Source: Cupriavidus pauculus (GTDB lineage Bacteria > Pseudomonadota > Gammaproteobacteria > Burkholderiales > Burkholderiaceae). From it: 40,927 nucleotides of DNA. Below, piece after piece: positions 1-8,190 of this stretch. The notes under the pieces were generated by a model. That model made no database searches. It saw nothing but the letters and a program-made list of their open reading frames with translations, and was not told the DNA's origin. Position 1 is the first letter of the stretch. Each line of letters starts with the position of its first letter. Position numbers and translations under genes: made by a program. The stretch is taken from positions 1 to 40,927 of the forward strand of contig NZ_VZOW01000046.1 in NCBI RefSeq assembly GCF_008801835.1, in the 5' to 3' direction.

Positions 1-77
1 AACAGGACCGTGAAACGACTTTGCGCCGATGATAGTGCGGACTACCCGTGTGAAAGTAGGTCATCGCCAGGCTCTTA
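1..77 (+). rRNA. rrf: 5S ribosomal RNA, 3' end (partial)
   Basis: The first ~75 bases read as the 3' half of a proteobacterial 5S rRNA: a GATGATAGTG segment, then the conserved run GTGAAAGTAGGTCATCGCC near the 3' end. The 5' part lies outside the window, so the window starts at the end of an rRNA operon. A strong intrinsic terminator follows directly, as expected for the last gene of an rrn operon. The exact 3' end is placed by eye and may be off by a few bases. Confidence 0.9.
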
Positions 78-82
78 TCCCC

Positions 83-120
83 AAAACCCCCAAGCCCTAA
101 AAGCTTGGGGGTTTTGCTTT
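83..120 (+). terminator. Rho-independent terminator of the rRNA operon
   Basis: A perfect 13-bp stem (83-95 with 103-115) with a 7-nt loop CCCTAAA. The 3' arm ends in TTTT and is followed by GCTTTT. It sits just after the 5S rRNA and should end the rrn transcript. Confidence 0.9.
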
Positions 121-256
121 TGAGCGAACGGTTTACAGCGCCCATCCGATCTCGGAGTCGGAGTGCTCTGAAGCCGCCGCCAGGGCCTCGACAACTCACT
201 ATTCCAAGCGGGCCATTCTGGTCAGCCGCTACCAATCCTGTAGCCGCTTTCACGGT

Positions 257-583
257 ATGATCGGCAACGCCATGACCGTCGAAAATGATCTCCCGCCGCA
301 GGAAGAGACTCCCTGGTTTCTGTACTTGATCGAATGCGAAGGTAATTCGATCTACACCGGCATTACCACGGACATCCAGCGCCGCTACGCCCAGCATCTG
401 GCCGGGACAGGCGCGAAATATACCCGCGCCCGCAAGCCCTTGCGGTTGCTGGGCTGGGTGCAGTTTCCCAATAAATCAGAGGCCTTGAAGGCCGAGATAC
501 GAACCAAGAGCATGTCTCCCGCGCAAAAGCGGGCATTATGTGCCGGCATGCCGGAGATGCAGCAACGGTGCGAAATAAAATGA
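257..583 (+). CDS. GIY-YIG nuclease family protein (UPF0213 type)
   Basis: A 108-residue protein that is essentially one GIY-YIG domain. The pattern YLI...YTG lies near residues 23-36, followed by the QRRYAQH segment carrying the catalytic-type Arg and His, and a downstream Glu in the KAEIRTK helix. Small single-domain proteins of this type (YhbQ/UPF0213) are widespread; a role in DNA repair or processing is presumed by family only. Neither candidate ATG (257 or 272) has a clear Shine-Dalgarno sequence; the longer form is given, and starting at 272 would lose only five residues. The gene stands alone between the rrn terminator and its own terminator at 585-610. No frame damage is seen. Confidence 0.85.
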   Translation: MIGNAMTVENDLPPQEETPWFLYLIECEGNSIYTGITTDIQRRYAQHLAGTGAKYTRARKPLRLLGWVQFPNKSEALKAEIRTKSMSPAQKRALCAGMPEMQQRCEIK

Positions 584-584
584 G

Positions 585-610
585 AACGCCGGCTAATTGC
601 CGGCGTTTTT
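585..610 (+). terminator. Rho-independent terminator after the GIY-YIG gene
   Basis: A 9-bp GC-rich stem (585-593 with 599-607), 5-nt loop TAATT, and a run of five T ending at 610. It lies 2 bp after the GIY-YIG stop and 22 bp from the convergent ohr stop, so it separates the two units. Confidence 0.85.
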
Positions 611-631
611 GCGTCTACCTGCGGCAGGGCA

Positions 632-1054
632 TTACACGACGACCAAATTGACGTCGATATTCCCGCGCGTCGCGTTCGAGTACGGGCAGACCTGATGTGC
701 AGCTTCCACCAGCTTCTGGGCCGCATCCTTTTCCATCCCCGGCAGCGAGATCTTGAGTTCCACCTGGATACCAAAGCCCTGGGGAATCTGGCCGATGCCG
801 ACCGCACCTTCGATCTTGGCATCCGGCGATACGGTAATCTTTTGCTGGCCGGCGACAAAACGGATTGCGCCCAGGAAGCAAGCGGAATATCCGGCGGCAA
901 AAAGCTGCTCGGGGTTCAGGCCATTGCCTGCGCCGCCCATTTCCTTGGGTACCGCCAACTTGACGTCGAGTTGCCCGTCGGACGTCACGGCACGACCGTC
1001 GCGACCACCAGTGGCTGAGGCGTGGGCGGTATAAAGGACTTTTTCCAGTTTCAT
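632..1054 (-). CDS. ohr: Organic hydroperoxide resistance protein (Ohr)
   Basis: A 140-residue protein of the Ohr/OsmC superfamily, a thiol peroxidase that reduces organic (fatty-acid) hydroperoxides in the cytoplasm. The two catalytic cysteines are visible: Cys59 in the AGYSACF motif and Cys123 in QVCPYSNATRG. The catalytic Arg18 and Glu49 (NPEQLF) are also present. Length is typical of the family. The open frame extends further upstream, but the start at 1054 begins the conserved MKLEKVLYTAHA and has GGAGAG upstream. It lies 56 bp downstream of ohrR on the same strand, so the two probably form an ohrR-ohr operon controlled by the operator in front of ohrR. I see no separate OhrR box directly before ohr. 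Confidence 0.95.
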   Translation of the reverse strand: MKLEKVLYTAHASATGGRDGRAVTSDGQLDVKLAVPKEMGGAGNGLNPEQLFAAGYSACFLGAIRFVAGQQKITVSPDAKIEGAVGIGQIPQGFGIQVELKISLPGMEKDAAQKLVEAAHQVCPYSNATRGNIDVNLVVV

Positions 1055-1110
1055 TTGTACTCTCCTAGTTTGCCCAGAAGGGCTGCGAATAAACATGCCG
1101 ATATCGGCGA

Positions 1111-1584
1111 TTAATCTTCGGAGCGCGCATCTTCCAGCGAGGCCCGCAAGGCATGCAGGCGTGACGTCAATTGCTGAATCTCGTCGATCGAGCACTGCGT
1201 CGCGCACAACAACTTTTCCGGAATGTCATTCGCCTGCTCGCGCAGTTTCCGGCCGGCAACCGTCAAATGGACCAGAACGCGGCGCTCGTCTTCTACATCG
1301 CGCTGACGATTCACAAAGCCAGCTGCTTCGAGCCTTTTCAGAAGCGGCGTCAAGGTGCCTGAATCCAGCTTTAACCTGGTGCCCAAATCCGAAATCGTGA
1401 TTCCACTCTGTTCCCAAAGGACCAGCATCACCAGATATTGCGGATAAGTAAGTCCAAGCTTACCCAGCAGTGGCTTGTAGATCTTCGTCATGGCCAACGA
1501 AGTCGAATACATGGCAAAGCACAACTGCCGATCTAACTGGAGCCAATCGTCCGTCTGCGGGGCACTTGTCGATGTCGTCGTCAT
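1111..1584 (-). CDS. ohrR: Organic hydroperoxide-sensing MarR-family repressor (OhrR)
   Basis: A 157-residue MarR-family winged-helix repressor. It shows the OhrR signature: a reactive N-terminal Cys22 in LCFAMYSTS, and two C-terminal cysteines at 127 and 131. These match, from memory, the positions in the Xanthomonas 2-Cys OhrR, in which peroxide oxidises the N-terminal Cys to a disulfide with Cys127 and releases DNA. The wing is the DERRVLVHLT segment near residues 99-108. The need to include Cys22 fixes the start at 1584, the only upstream Met. No Shine-Dalgarno sequence precedes it, and the apparent -10 lies only a few bases upstream, so the mRNA may be leaderless. The operator at 1591-1621 suggests autoregulation together with ohr. 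Confidence 0.95.
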   Translation of the reverse strand: MTTTSTSAPQTDDWLQLDRQLCFAMYSTSLAMTKIYKPLLGKLGLTYPQYLVMLVLWEQSGITISDLGTRLKLDSGTLTPLLKRLEAAGFVNRQRDVEDERRVLVHLTVAGRKLREQANDIPEKLLCATQCSIDEIQQLTSRLHALRASLEDARSED

Positions 1585-1590
1585 GTAGCT

Positions 1591-1621
1591 ATCTTATACA
1601 CAATTAAATTGTGTGCAAGAT
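1591..1621 (-). promoter_or_regulatory. OhrR operator overlapping the ohrR promoter
   Basis: A perfect 8-bp inverted repeat ACACAATT (1598-1605) / AATTGTGT (1607-1614) is centred on 1606. It extends symmetrically to ATCTT (1591-1595) / AAGAT (1617-1621), giving a 31-bp dyad with two mismatched positions per side. Read on the minus strand, a TTGCAC -35 and a TAAGAT -10, 16 bp apart, enclose the core. An AATT-containing dyad over the promoter is what is known for OhrR boxes. The ohrR start codon begins 7 bp beyond the dyad. Confidence 0.85.
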
Positions 1622-1794
1622 ATTTTTCCAATCGGGCTCATAGAGCATAGGTCCCATGTGTACTGGATCAAAGTCGGAGCTGCCGCCCGGCGAATCCAGG
1701 CGCTCCTTAAGTCTGGTTTAAGTGTGCGTCCCTACTATGGCTCTGTCACGCCATACCGCATCGGCGTTACCCATCCTCCAGAAAGGAACGCATC

Positions 1795-3255
1795 ATGATT
1801 CGCCAGACTCTTGCCCGCTCCGCTGTCGGTGTTGCAGCCCTTGCCGCGCTTGCCGGCGGCTACGCCTATTTGCAGAAGGATGCCATTACCCCGGGCTACG
1901 CCGCGCCAACGCCAGTCACCGCGAGCGCGCCGGTTGCCGTCGCTACGCCAACCGATTTCTCCGGCATTGTCGATCAGTTCGGGCCGGCGGTCGTCAACAT
2001 CAGCGTTACCGCCCGCGCACAACATACTTCCGCGCAAATGCCTCAGGGCATGGATCCGGACGATCCGCTGTTCCAGTTTTTCAAGCGTTTTGGTCCGCAA
2101 TTCCAGGGCCCGCAGAATGCGCAGCCGCAATTGGTGCGCGGATTGGGCTCCGGTTTTATCGTCAGCCCGGACGGTCTGATTCTTACCAATGCCCACGTCG
2201 TCGATAACGCCACGGAAGTCACGGTAAAGCTCACCGATCGCCGCGAGTTCAAGGCAAAGGTCCTGGGCAGCGATCCGCAGACCGATATCGCGGTGATTCG
2301 CATCGATGCAAAGGACCTGCCCACGGTACGTCTCGGCGATCCGTCAAAGACTCGCGTCGGTGAACCGGTGCTGGCCATCGGCTCGCCCTATGGATTCGAA
2401 AACACCGTGACGGCCGGCATCGTCAGCGCCAAATCGCGCTCTCTGCCCGATGACACATACGTGCCCTTCATCCAGACTGACGTCGCGGTGAACCCCGGCA
2501 ACTCGGGCGGCCCGCTGTTCAACCAACGCGGCGAAGTAATCGGCATCAATTCGCAGATCTACAGCCAGACGGGCGGCTATCAGGGCCTGTCGTTTGCCAT
2601 CCCAATCAATGTTGCGACCAAGGTGCAGCAGCAACTGGTGGCCCACGGCAAGGTCACGCGCGGGCGTCTTGGCATTTCGGTGCAGGAAGTCAACCAGGCG
2701 CTGGCGCAGTCGTTCAACCTGCCACGCCCGGCGGGTGCGTTGGTGAATTCCGTGGAGAACGACAGTCCTGCAGCCAAGGCCGGCCTGAAGCCTGGCGACG
2801 TGATCGTGCAGCTCGGCGACGACGTGATCGATCATTCCGGCGATCTGCCGGAGCACGTCGCCGACATCCGGCCCGGAACGGAGATCAAGCTCAAGGTCAT
2901 CCGCAAAGGCGAGCCGATGACGCTGGCCGTCAAGGTCGGCGCAGTGAAGGAAGACGCGGTCGCGCAAGGCAAGAATGGTGGCGAAACAGGCGGTCGTCTC
3001 GGACTTGCGGTGCGCCCGCTTACGCCGGCCGAAAAGCGTGACAGCGGCATCGATGGCGGGCTCGTCGTCGAAGACGTTGCCGGTCCGGCCGCGCGCGTTG
3101 GCATTCAGCCGGGCGATGTCATCCTGTCGCTCAACGGCACGCCGATTTCCTCGGCCGAACAACTGCGTGCGCTTGTGTCGAAGTCGGGCAAGCAGGTCGC
3201 TTTGCTGGTGCAGCGCGATGATGCGCGAATCTTCATTCCGCTGGACCTCGGCTAA
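1795..3255 (+). CDS. Do-family periplasmic serine endoprotease (DegP/DegQ-like)
   Basis: A 486-residue HtrA-type protease for quality control of misfolded envelope proteins. An N-terminal hydrophobic segment (about residues 9-26) serves as a signal peptide or anchor. The trypsin-like domain carries the triad His134 (LTNAHVVD), Asp164 (TDIAVIRI) and Ser237 (GNSGGPLF). Two PDZ domains follow, around residues 285-375 and 400-480, each with a visible GxxPGDVI-type loop (LKPGDVIVQL, IQPGDVILSL). Length fits DegP/DegQ. AGAAAGGA before the ATG supports the start. Which of DegP, DegQ or MucD is the closest relative cannot be decided by reading. No sigma-E promoter was recognised upstream. Confidence 0.95.
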   Translation: MIRQTLARSAVGVAALAALAGGYAYLQKDAITPGYAAPTPVTASAPVAVATPTDFSGIVDQFGPAVVNISVTARAQHTSAQMPQGMDPDDPLFQFFKRFGPQFQGPQNAQPQLVRGLGSGFIVSPDGLILTNAHVVDNATEVTVKLTDRREFKAKVLGSDPQTDIAVIRIDAKDLPTVRLGDPSKTRVGEPVLAIGSPYGFENTVTAGIVSAKSRSLPDDTYVPFIQTDVAVNPGNSGGPLFNQRGEVIGINSQIYSQTGGYQGLSFAIPINVATKVQQQLVAHGKVTRGRLGISVQEVNQALAQSFNLPRPAGALVNSVENDSPAAKAGLKPGDVIVQLGDDVIDHSGDLPEHVADIRPGTEIKLKVIRKGEPMTLAVKVGAVKEDAVAQGKNGGETGGRLGLAVRPLTPAEKRDSGIDGGLVVEDVAGPAARVGIQPGDVILSLNGTPISSAEQLRALVSKSGKQVALLVQRDDARIFIPLDLG

Positions 3256-3282
3256 GCCTTGTCGCAGATTTTTACCGAAGCG

Positions 3283-3345
3283 GTATACGCGTCATGCGGC
3301 GCGTATACGGCAGGTATACATGGGCGTATACGTGGGGACGTATAC
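3283..3345. repeat. Cluster of five GTATAC palindromes
   Basis: The palindrome GTATAC occurs at 3283, 3303, 3314, 3326 and 3340, spaced 20, 11, 12 and 14 bp, mostly with flanking CG (CGTATACG-like). It lies between the degP-like stop and the small gene at 3498. The near-helical spacing suggests an array of protein-binding sites. The same hexamer marks the promoters of the 11.5-17.7 kb cluster. Confidence 0.6.
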
Positions 3346-3497
3346 GCCCGCAAACCCAAGCCAGAGGCCGATTCCGGGGTGACAAAACGCACCAAAGACG
3401 CGTTTGAACGGGTATGATCTCGACTGCGATGCATGAAACTTGCGGAGACGCGCGTCTCCGTTTCTGGTTCTGCTAAATCGACAGAAGAAGGAAGTCT

Positions 3498-3821
3498 ATG
3501 CAGTTGGATTTCACCCGCGCCCCTATCTCGCCGGGTACCGACCTGGCACGGCGGTTGACGTCAGCCACCGCCAAGCCGACACCGCGTCGGCGCAAGAAGG
3601 AAGCCCCGCCCCACTGGGAGCGCGGCTATCGTTCCCACTATTACCGCAGTGAACGCGGCGACAAGCTCGGCGAAGTTCGCTTGTCCGATCGCGGCGAATG
3701 GCCCGTCGTGTATCGCTGGGCTGCCGGCAATTATTCAGGCGCCGAAGGTTCGCTTGCGCATGCGCGCGCGCGCGTAGAAGAGACCGTTGGTTTCGGAATG
3801 CGCCAACTGTCGCTGTTCTGA
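3498..3821 (+). CDS. Conserved small protein of unknown function
   Basis: A 107-residue protein, not recognised. GAAGGAAG lies at good distance before the ATG. The N-terminal third is rich in Pro, Lys and Arg (a PTPRRRKKEAPP stretch near residues 27-38); the rest is compact and aromatic (WERGYRSHYYR, VVYRWAAGNY) and ends in MRQLSLF. No signal peptide, membrane segment or cysteine is seen, so a cytoplasmic, possibly nucleic-acid-contacting protein is conceivable but unproven. It stands alone between the GTATAC cluster and the convergent MFS gene. The normal codon pattern and a well placed ribosome binding site make it a real gene. Confidence 0.7.
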   Translation: MQLDFTRAPISPGTDLARRLTSATAKPTPRRRKKEAPPHWERGYRSHYYRSERGDKLGEVRLSDRGEWPVVYRWAAGNYSGAEGSLAHARARVEETVGFGMRQLSLF

Positions 3822-3997
3822 GCAGCCGATCCGCTGAACCGCGAACAACATTTGCGGGCATCAGCAGCCCATCCGTGGCGGCGACGCGCCGTCATAGCGT
3901 ATAGCGTCCCCATCGTCCCGACAGCCGGGATTTGTCCCAGCGTCGATGCCTGCGGACGCAGCCTGTGCAGCACTGCCTGGCGTTGCAAACACCTGGG

Positions 3998-5572
3998 CTA
4001 ATCCAGCCGGCGTTGTGCCAGCATGAAGACCGCAGCCACTACGGCAAGCGCGGCAATCAATCGATACAGATCTTCACAGGCGATCAGCCGCGCCTGCTGA
4101 TCGACGATGGCCGACAATTGCGCCAATGCGCCGGCATGGGCCTGACCGGGATCGAAGCCGCGCGCCATCAAGGCCGTCTGGGCGGCATGCATCCATTGTT
4201 CCGTTTCCGCCGGGCGCTGGCCCATTGCATGCACCAGGCTCGTATGCACCGCGAACTGCCGGTTTTGCAGCAGCACGGCACCCAGGGCCGACGCAAACGA
4301 GCTTGCGATCTGTCGAACCAGATTCTTGCTGCGATAGCCATGCGCAAAGTCATCGCCCGCGAGCGAGCGGAATGTCAGGCCGGCGATTGGGATGATCACC
4401 ATCACGCCGAACAGTCCCTTGCCAAACAATCCCAAGACTAAAGCCGAGGGACCGACGTCGGGCGGCATGAACGAAAACCACGTCATGGCCGCCGCCATGA
4501 GGAGCAGGCCAGCAACCATGATCGGCTTCTTGTGCGTGAGCTTGCGGGCAATCTGCAGGTAGATCCAGATGCCGACCAGACTGATGCCGGCGGCCAGCGT
4601 ATTGAGCCATCCCGTCGTAGCCAGCGGAAAGCGCAGCGCCTGTTCCGCATAGATCGGAAACACATAGCTGCTGAGATTGCTGATCATGTAATAGACGAAG
4701 TACATCGCCAGTCCGGTCATGTACACGGGCTGTCGCAGCGCCCGCAAGTGAAGTACCGGCGAGATGTGATGCCATTGATGCCAGATGAATGCGCCGAGCA
4801 GTGACAGCGCGACAGCCGCGACGATGGCGACGCGCAGCGGATGTGAAAAGATGTCGAAGCGCGCTTCGGTCATCGATGCCTGTAGGGCCACGATCGCAAC
4901 GCCGAACAGCAGGAGCGGACCAAGTGCCGGTCCTTCCATGTCATCGCGGGGCTCGGCATCGGGCAGAAGTACCCACGCGCCCAGCGTTGCGAGCGCGGCA
5001 AATGGCAGCACGCCGTAGAACACGTCTTGCCAGACTCCATGGTCGACCAGTTCCGCGGCCAGCGCCGGCGCAAGGGCCGATGCGCCGAAAATTCCCAACA
5101 TGAAGATGCGCGACGCGCGCGGCCGGTCTGCCGGCGCAAACATCAAGTTCACCAGAATCCGGCAGCTTGTAAACAACGCGCCGCCGCCGACGCCCTGCAT
5201 GAAGCGCGCGGTCACCATCTGCGGTAGCCCGGTGCTGGTCGCGGCTACCAGCGTGCCCGCCATGAAAAGCAGAAGTGCCCCGGTCAGATAGCGGCGATAG
5301 CCAAACCGCTGCGCCAGCCATTGCTGCTTGAGGATCATCATCATGCTGCCCACCGCATAGGCGGCCTGCACGAGCGCAAAACTGCGCGGATCCGCGTCGA
5401 TGCCGCCCACGATGTGGCTCGACGCAAAGACGAACATGATGTTTTCCAGGAATTCGACGCCGGTGGTCAGGCCCAGCAGCATCATGACCAGCGTCTGGCG
5501 TTGCTGCCGGCTCAGCAGCCGCAGCCAACGCAGGCTGGCCCGCCAGCGCCGGCGGCTAGCGTGCCCGATCAC
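3998..5572 (-). CDS. MFS transporter (drug-efflux DHA2-like)
   Basis: A 524-residue integral membrane protein of the major facilitator superfamily with roughly 14 hydrophobic segments. An EFLENIMFVFASSHI segment lies in the first membrane helix, MMMILKQQWLAQRFGYRRYLTG matches the loop 2-3 region, and MVTARFMQGVGGGALF resembles a motif in early helices of DHA2 pumps. The open frame extends to 5665, but the likely start is GTG at 5572, which overlaps the stop of the upstream marR gene by GTGA, typical of translational coupling. The marR-MFS operon suggests repressor-controlled efflux or uptake of a small, probably toxic, compound. The substrate cannot be told from sequence. A Lys/Arg-rich C terminus ends at AQRRLD. 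Confidence 0.88.
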   Translation of the reverse strand: MIGHASRRRWRASLRWLRLLSRQQRQTLVMMLLGLTTGVEFLENIMFVFASSHIVGGIDADPRSFALVQAAYAVGSMMMILKQQWLAQRFGYRRYLTGALLLFMAGTLVAATSTGLPQMVTARFMQGVGGGALFTSCRILVNLMFAPADRPRASRIFMLGIFGASALAPALAAELVDHGVWQDVFYGVLPFAALATLGAWVLLPDAEPRDDMEGPALGPLLLFGVAIVALQASMTEARFDIFSHPLRVAIVAAVALSLLGAFIWHQWHHISPVLHLRALRQPVYMTGLAMYFVYYMISNLSSYVFPIYAEQALRFPLATTGWLNTLAAGISLVGIWIYLQIARKLTHKKPIMVAGLLLMAAAMTWFSFMPPDVGPSALVLGLFGKGLFGVMVIIPIAGLTFRSLAGDDFAHGYRSKNLVRQIASSFASALGAVLLQNRQFAVHTSLVHAMGQRPAETEQWMHAAQTALMARGFDPGQAHAGALAQLSAIVDQQARLIACEDLYRLIAALAVVAAVFMLAQRRLD

Positions 5573-6066
5573 GGCTTGATTGCCTCGAGCGAGACCAGAT
5601 GCTGATGCAGCCGCGACAGGTCGCGCGTGGCCACGGCCAGCCCGCTTTTGCCGATGGGCGCCCATGCCTCGGCGTATGCGGCGTGCACGACAGGCGCGAC
5701 CTTTTCCAGCAACGCGCGTGCGGCAGGGGACAGCGTCAGCTCAAGACTGCGGCGATCGTGCTCCGACGTCTTGCGCCGGACCAGTCCGCGCGCCTCCAGT
5801 CCATCGATCAGCCGGGTCATCTGCGTCCGCGTGGCGTCGATGGTCATGCCAAGCTCCGAAGGCATCGTCGGCTCGCTGGCGTCGATCGCCAGCAGACTGA
5901 TCACCAGGTATTGGTTCAGATCGAGGTCGTATGGCGCAAGCGCGCGCTCGATATGGTGACGCAGCAGTCGCGCGGTCCGCAACAGAAGGCGCGAAGCCAG
6001 AATCAGATCGCGCGGTGCTTCGGGATGTTCGGCACAAAAACGGTCAATGCGTCGTTCGAACGACAT
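5569..6066 (-). CDS. MarR-family transcriptional regulator
   Basis: A 165-residue MarR-type winged-helix protein. A recognition-helix region lies around residues 68-95 (MPSELGMTIDATRTQMTRLIDGLEARGLV), with a wing SEHDRRSLELTL after it. It is the first gene of an operon with the MFS transporter (4-base stop/start overlap) and presumably represses it and itself. The start codon at 6066 is the only reasonable one and lies inside one arm of a perfect inverted repeat (6064-6104). No Shine-Dalgarno sequence is visible before it. The ligand is unknown. Confidence 0.9.
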   Translation of the reverse strand: MSFERRIDRFCAEHPEAPRDLILASRLLLRTARLLRHHIERALAPYDLDLNQYLVISLLAIDASEPTMPSELGMTIDATRTQMTRLIDGLEARGLVRRKTSEHDRRSLELTLSPAARALLEKVAPVVHAAYAEAWAPIGKSGLAVATRDLSRLHQHLVSLEAIKP

Positions 6067-6104
6067 ATAGTTTCATTCGGGATAATTTCGAATGAAACTA
6101 TATG
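6064..6104. promoter_or_regulatory. Perfect inverted repeat, presumed operator of the marR-MFS operon
   Basis: Two 16-base arms, 6064-6079 (CATATAGTTTCATTCG) and 6089-6104, are exact reverse complements with a 9-bp AT-rich spacer. The left arm contains the reverse complement of the marR start codon. Bound MarR would therefore cover the start of the gene. The same bases could also form an mRNA hairpin ending at the start codon. Confidence 0.8.
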
Positions 6105-6177
6105 AGTGGCCGCGGGTAAAAGCAAGGTCGGCGACAAGAACAAACTGATCGTCTGGCCGGATATTCCGGCATGCCGC

Positions 6178-8190
6178 TCAGCGACGCAGACTCGCGGAGA
6201 GGTCGCGCAACGCGGCGCGCAGATCGTGCACGATCACGCTTTCGGCCAGCGAGCCCGGCGCACCATAGCGCGAGGCGACGTAGCTGTCGGTGAACAGCCG
6301 CACCGCGGCGGCGGCACGCGGCAGCGCCCGCGCGGCCCGCGCGCCAAAATCCCGCGGTCCTTCCGAAGCCATCCGCACGCAGCCGTGCCGTGCGAGCAGC
6401 GCACAAAAGCGGTCGTAAAGGGCCTGAACCGGATCGACATGACGCCGGCGCAGCCACATCGGTGCCAGCGCCAGCAGCCCGAGCACGCTGAGTCCCGCTG
6501 CCAGCACGCTCGGCAACTGATTGCCGAAGCCGATCTGATCTAGTAACCGGGTCTGCTGGCCGCGGTCGTACTCAAGCACCCAACGCTGCCACTTGTAGGC
6601 CAACCCGTCGAATCCCCAGCGAAGATCGCGCAGCCATCCGGGGGCGCGCAGTTCACGTAGGGCCGACAAATCTTCCCCGGCCAGCGCGGCGTCCACGCCC
6701 TCCTCGACCCGGCTCGGCGCTACCGCGCTGGTCGGATCGACGCGCACCCAGCCGCGCCCATCGATCCAGACTTCCGACCACGCATGCGCATCCGACTGAC
6801 GAATCACGTAGTGCCTGCCGACCGGATTGAACTCGCCGCCCTGATAGCCCACCACCACGCGGGCGGGCACCCCGGCCGCCCGCATCAGAAAGACGAAGCT
6901 GCTGGCATAGTGCTCGCAAAAGCCACGGCGCGTATCGAACAGAAAGCTGTCGACCTGCTGCTTGCCCAGCGGCGGCGGCGACAGCGTGTATGCAAACGGG
7001 GCGGCAGCGAAAAGCCGCATGGCCGCCTGCACGCGTTGCCACGGATCGGGGTATTGCGCCGCCCACTGCGCGGCCAGTTCCCGGCTGCGCGGATTGCCTT
7101 CCGGCAAGCTGAGCGACAACTGCAGTGTTCTGCGTGTCAGAGGCTGCGGCGCGCCGGACAGCGACGATTGCGCGCGATATCGCAGTGGGCGATCCACGGG
7201 CGTGCGCGCGAAGAACTCGCCGTCGGCCGAAACCTGCGCGGACAAGCTGCCGGACACCGCCGTACCGCGGTCCAGCAGATAGAGCCACGTCTTTTGGGTG
7301 GGCTCCAGCGTGACGTTGTACTCGCGCAGCCCCGCCTTTGCCGTCGCGCTGGGCGCGTCGTCGGCGACATCATCGCGCAGGGCCTCCGCCAGCGGCATCG
7401 GCTGCGGTATCGCGGGGCGCCAAGCCTGGCCATCGTAGTCCCACAGCACCAGCGCACGCCAATACAGCGAGCTGGCCGGCAGCGGCGCGCCGATGATGTC
7501 GGCGCGAAACGCGACTTCCGGCGAGCGAATCAGATCGCCCACGCTGCCCGGCTTCAGCGTGTCGGTGATACCGGTCCTGCCGGTGGGCTCCGCTTGTGGC
7601 AGGCGCCAGAGCGGGTGGTCCAGCCGCGGAAACAGCACGAACAAGAGCAACGCCCACGGCAGCCCGAACAGCGCCATGCGACCCAGCAACGGCCAGATCG
7701 CAAGCCGGCCCCGTGCTTCCGGATGATGGAACAGCAGCCAGTTTCGCAAGATCCATGCGCCAATCACCATGCTGTAGATGGCCAGCCAGAATGGCTGGTC
7801 GACCAGATAAAGCGTGAGCAGCAAATAGAACGACAATTGCGTCACCAGCGTGGCGTCCGTCAATGCGCGCGTTTCCATCAGTTTCAGGATGACAAACGCC
7901 GCCAGCAGCGCCACGCACAGTTCCCGCCCGAGACTGCCGCCAGACTGCCAGATCAGCGCCGCCGCAATCACCAGCACCAGTACGGCCGTCAAGCCGACCA
8001 TCGGTTTCGACGGAAGCGGCGCGTGCTGTCGCCATAGCAGCCATCGCCAGCCCAACAGCAAGATCAGTAACAGGCTGACCGACACCGGCAAGGTGCGGGT
8101 CTGCGGCGCCAGGACTAACGCCAACTGGCCGATCAGCATGCCGTGCTCCTGGTGTCCCAGGGGCCGGGCCGACATCGCGGTGGTCTTCAT
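6178..8190 (-). CDS. TgpA-like transmembrane transglutaminase (DUF3488/DUF4129)
   Basis: A 670-residue inner-membrane protein. About five or six N-terminal membrane segments fill residues 20-190. A periplasmic transglutaminase-like domain follows with the triad Cys425 (RRGFCEHYAS), His469 (SDAHAWSEVW) and Asp485 (RVDPTSAV). One more membrane helix lies near 557-580, then a C-terminal cytoplasmic segment (DUF4129 type). The start at 8190 overlaps the DUF58 stop by ATGA; the longer open frame is not needed. With MoxR and DUF58 upstream it forms the well-known moxR-DUF58-transglutaminase operon. Pseudomonas TgpA is essential, but its substrate is not settled. Confidence 0.92.
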   Translation of the reverse strand: MKTTAMSARPLGHQEHGMLIGQLALVLAPQTRTLPVSVSLLLILLLGWRWLLWRQHAPLPSKPMVGLTAVLVLVIAAALIWQSGGSLGRELCVALLAAFVILKLMETRALTDATLVTQLSFYLLLTLYLVDQPFWLAIYSMVIGAWILRNWLLFHHPEARGRLAIWPLLGRMALFGLPWALLLFVLFPRLDHPLWRLPQAEPTGRTGITDTLKPGSVGDLIRSPEVAFRADIIGAPLPASSLYWRALVLWDYDGQAWRPAIPQPMPLAEALRDDVADDAPSATAKAGLREYNVTLEPTQKTWLYLLDRGTAVSGSLSAQVSADGEFFARTPVDRPLRYRAQSSLSGAPQPLTRRTLQLSLSLPEGNPRSRELAAQWAAQYPDPWQRVQAAMRLFAAAPFAYTLSPPPLGKQQVDSFLFDTRRGFCEHYASSFVFLMRAAGVPARVVVGYQGGEFNPVGRHYVIRQSDAHAWSEVWIDGRGWVRVDPTSAVAPSRVEEGVDAALAGEDLSALRELRAPGWLRDLRWGFDGLAYKWQRWVLEYDRGQQTRLLDQIGFGNQLPSVLAAGLSVLGLLALAPMWLRRRHVDPVQALYDRFCALLARHGCVRMASEGPRDFGARAARALPRAAAAVRLFTDSYVASRYGAPGSLAESVIVHDLRAALRDLSASLRR

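Noticed and set aside
6784..8037. 417-codon plus-strand open frame
   Set aside because: Antisense to tgpA, whose triad and membrane segments are clear.
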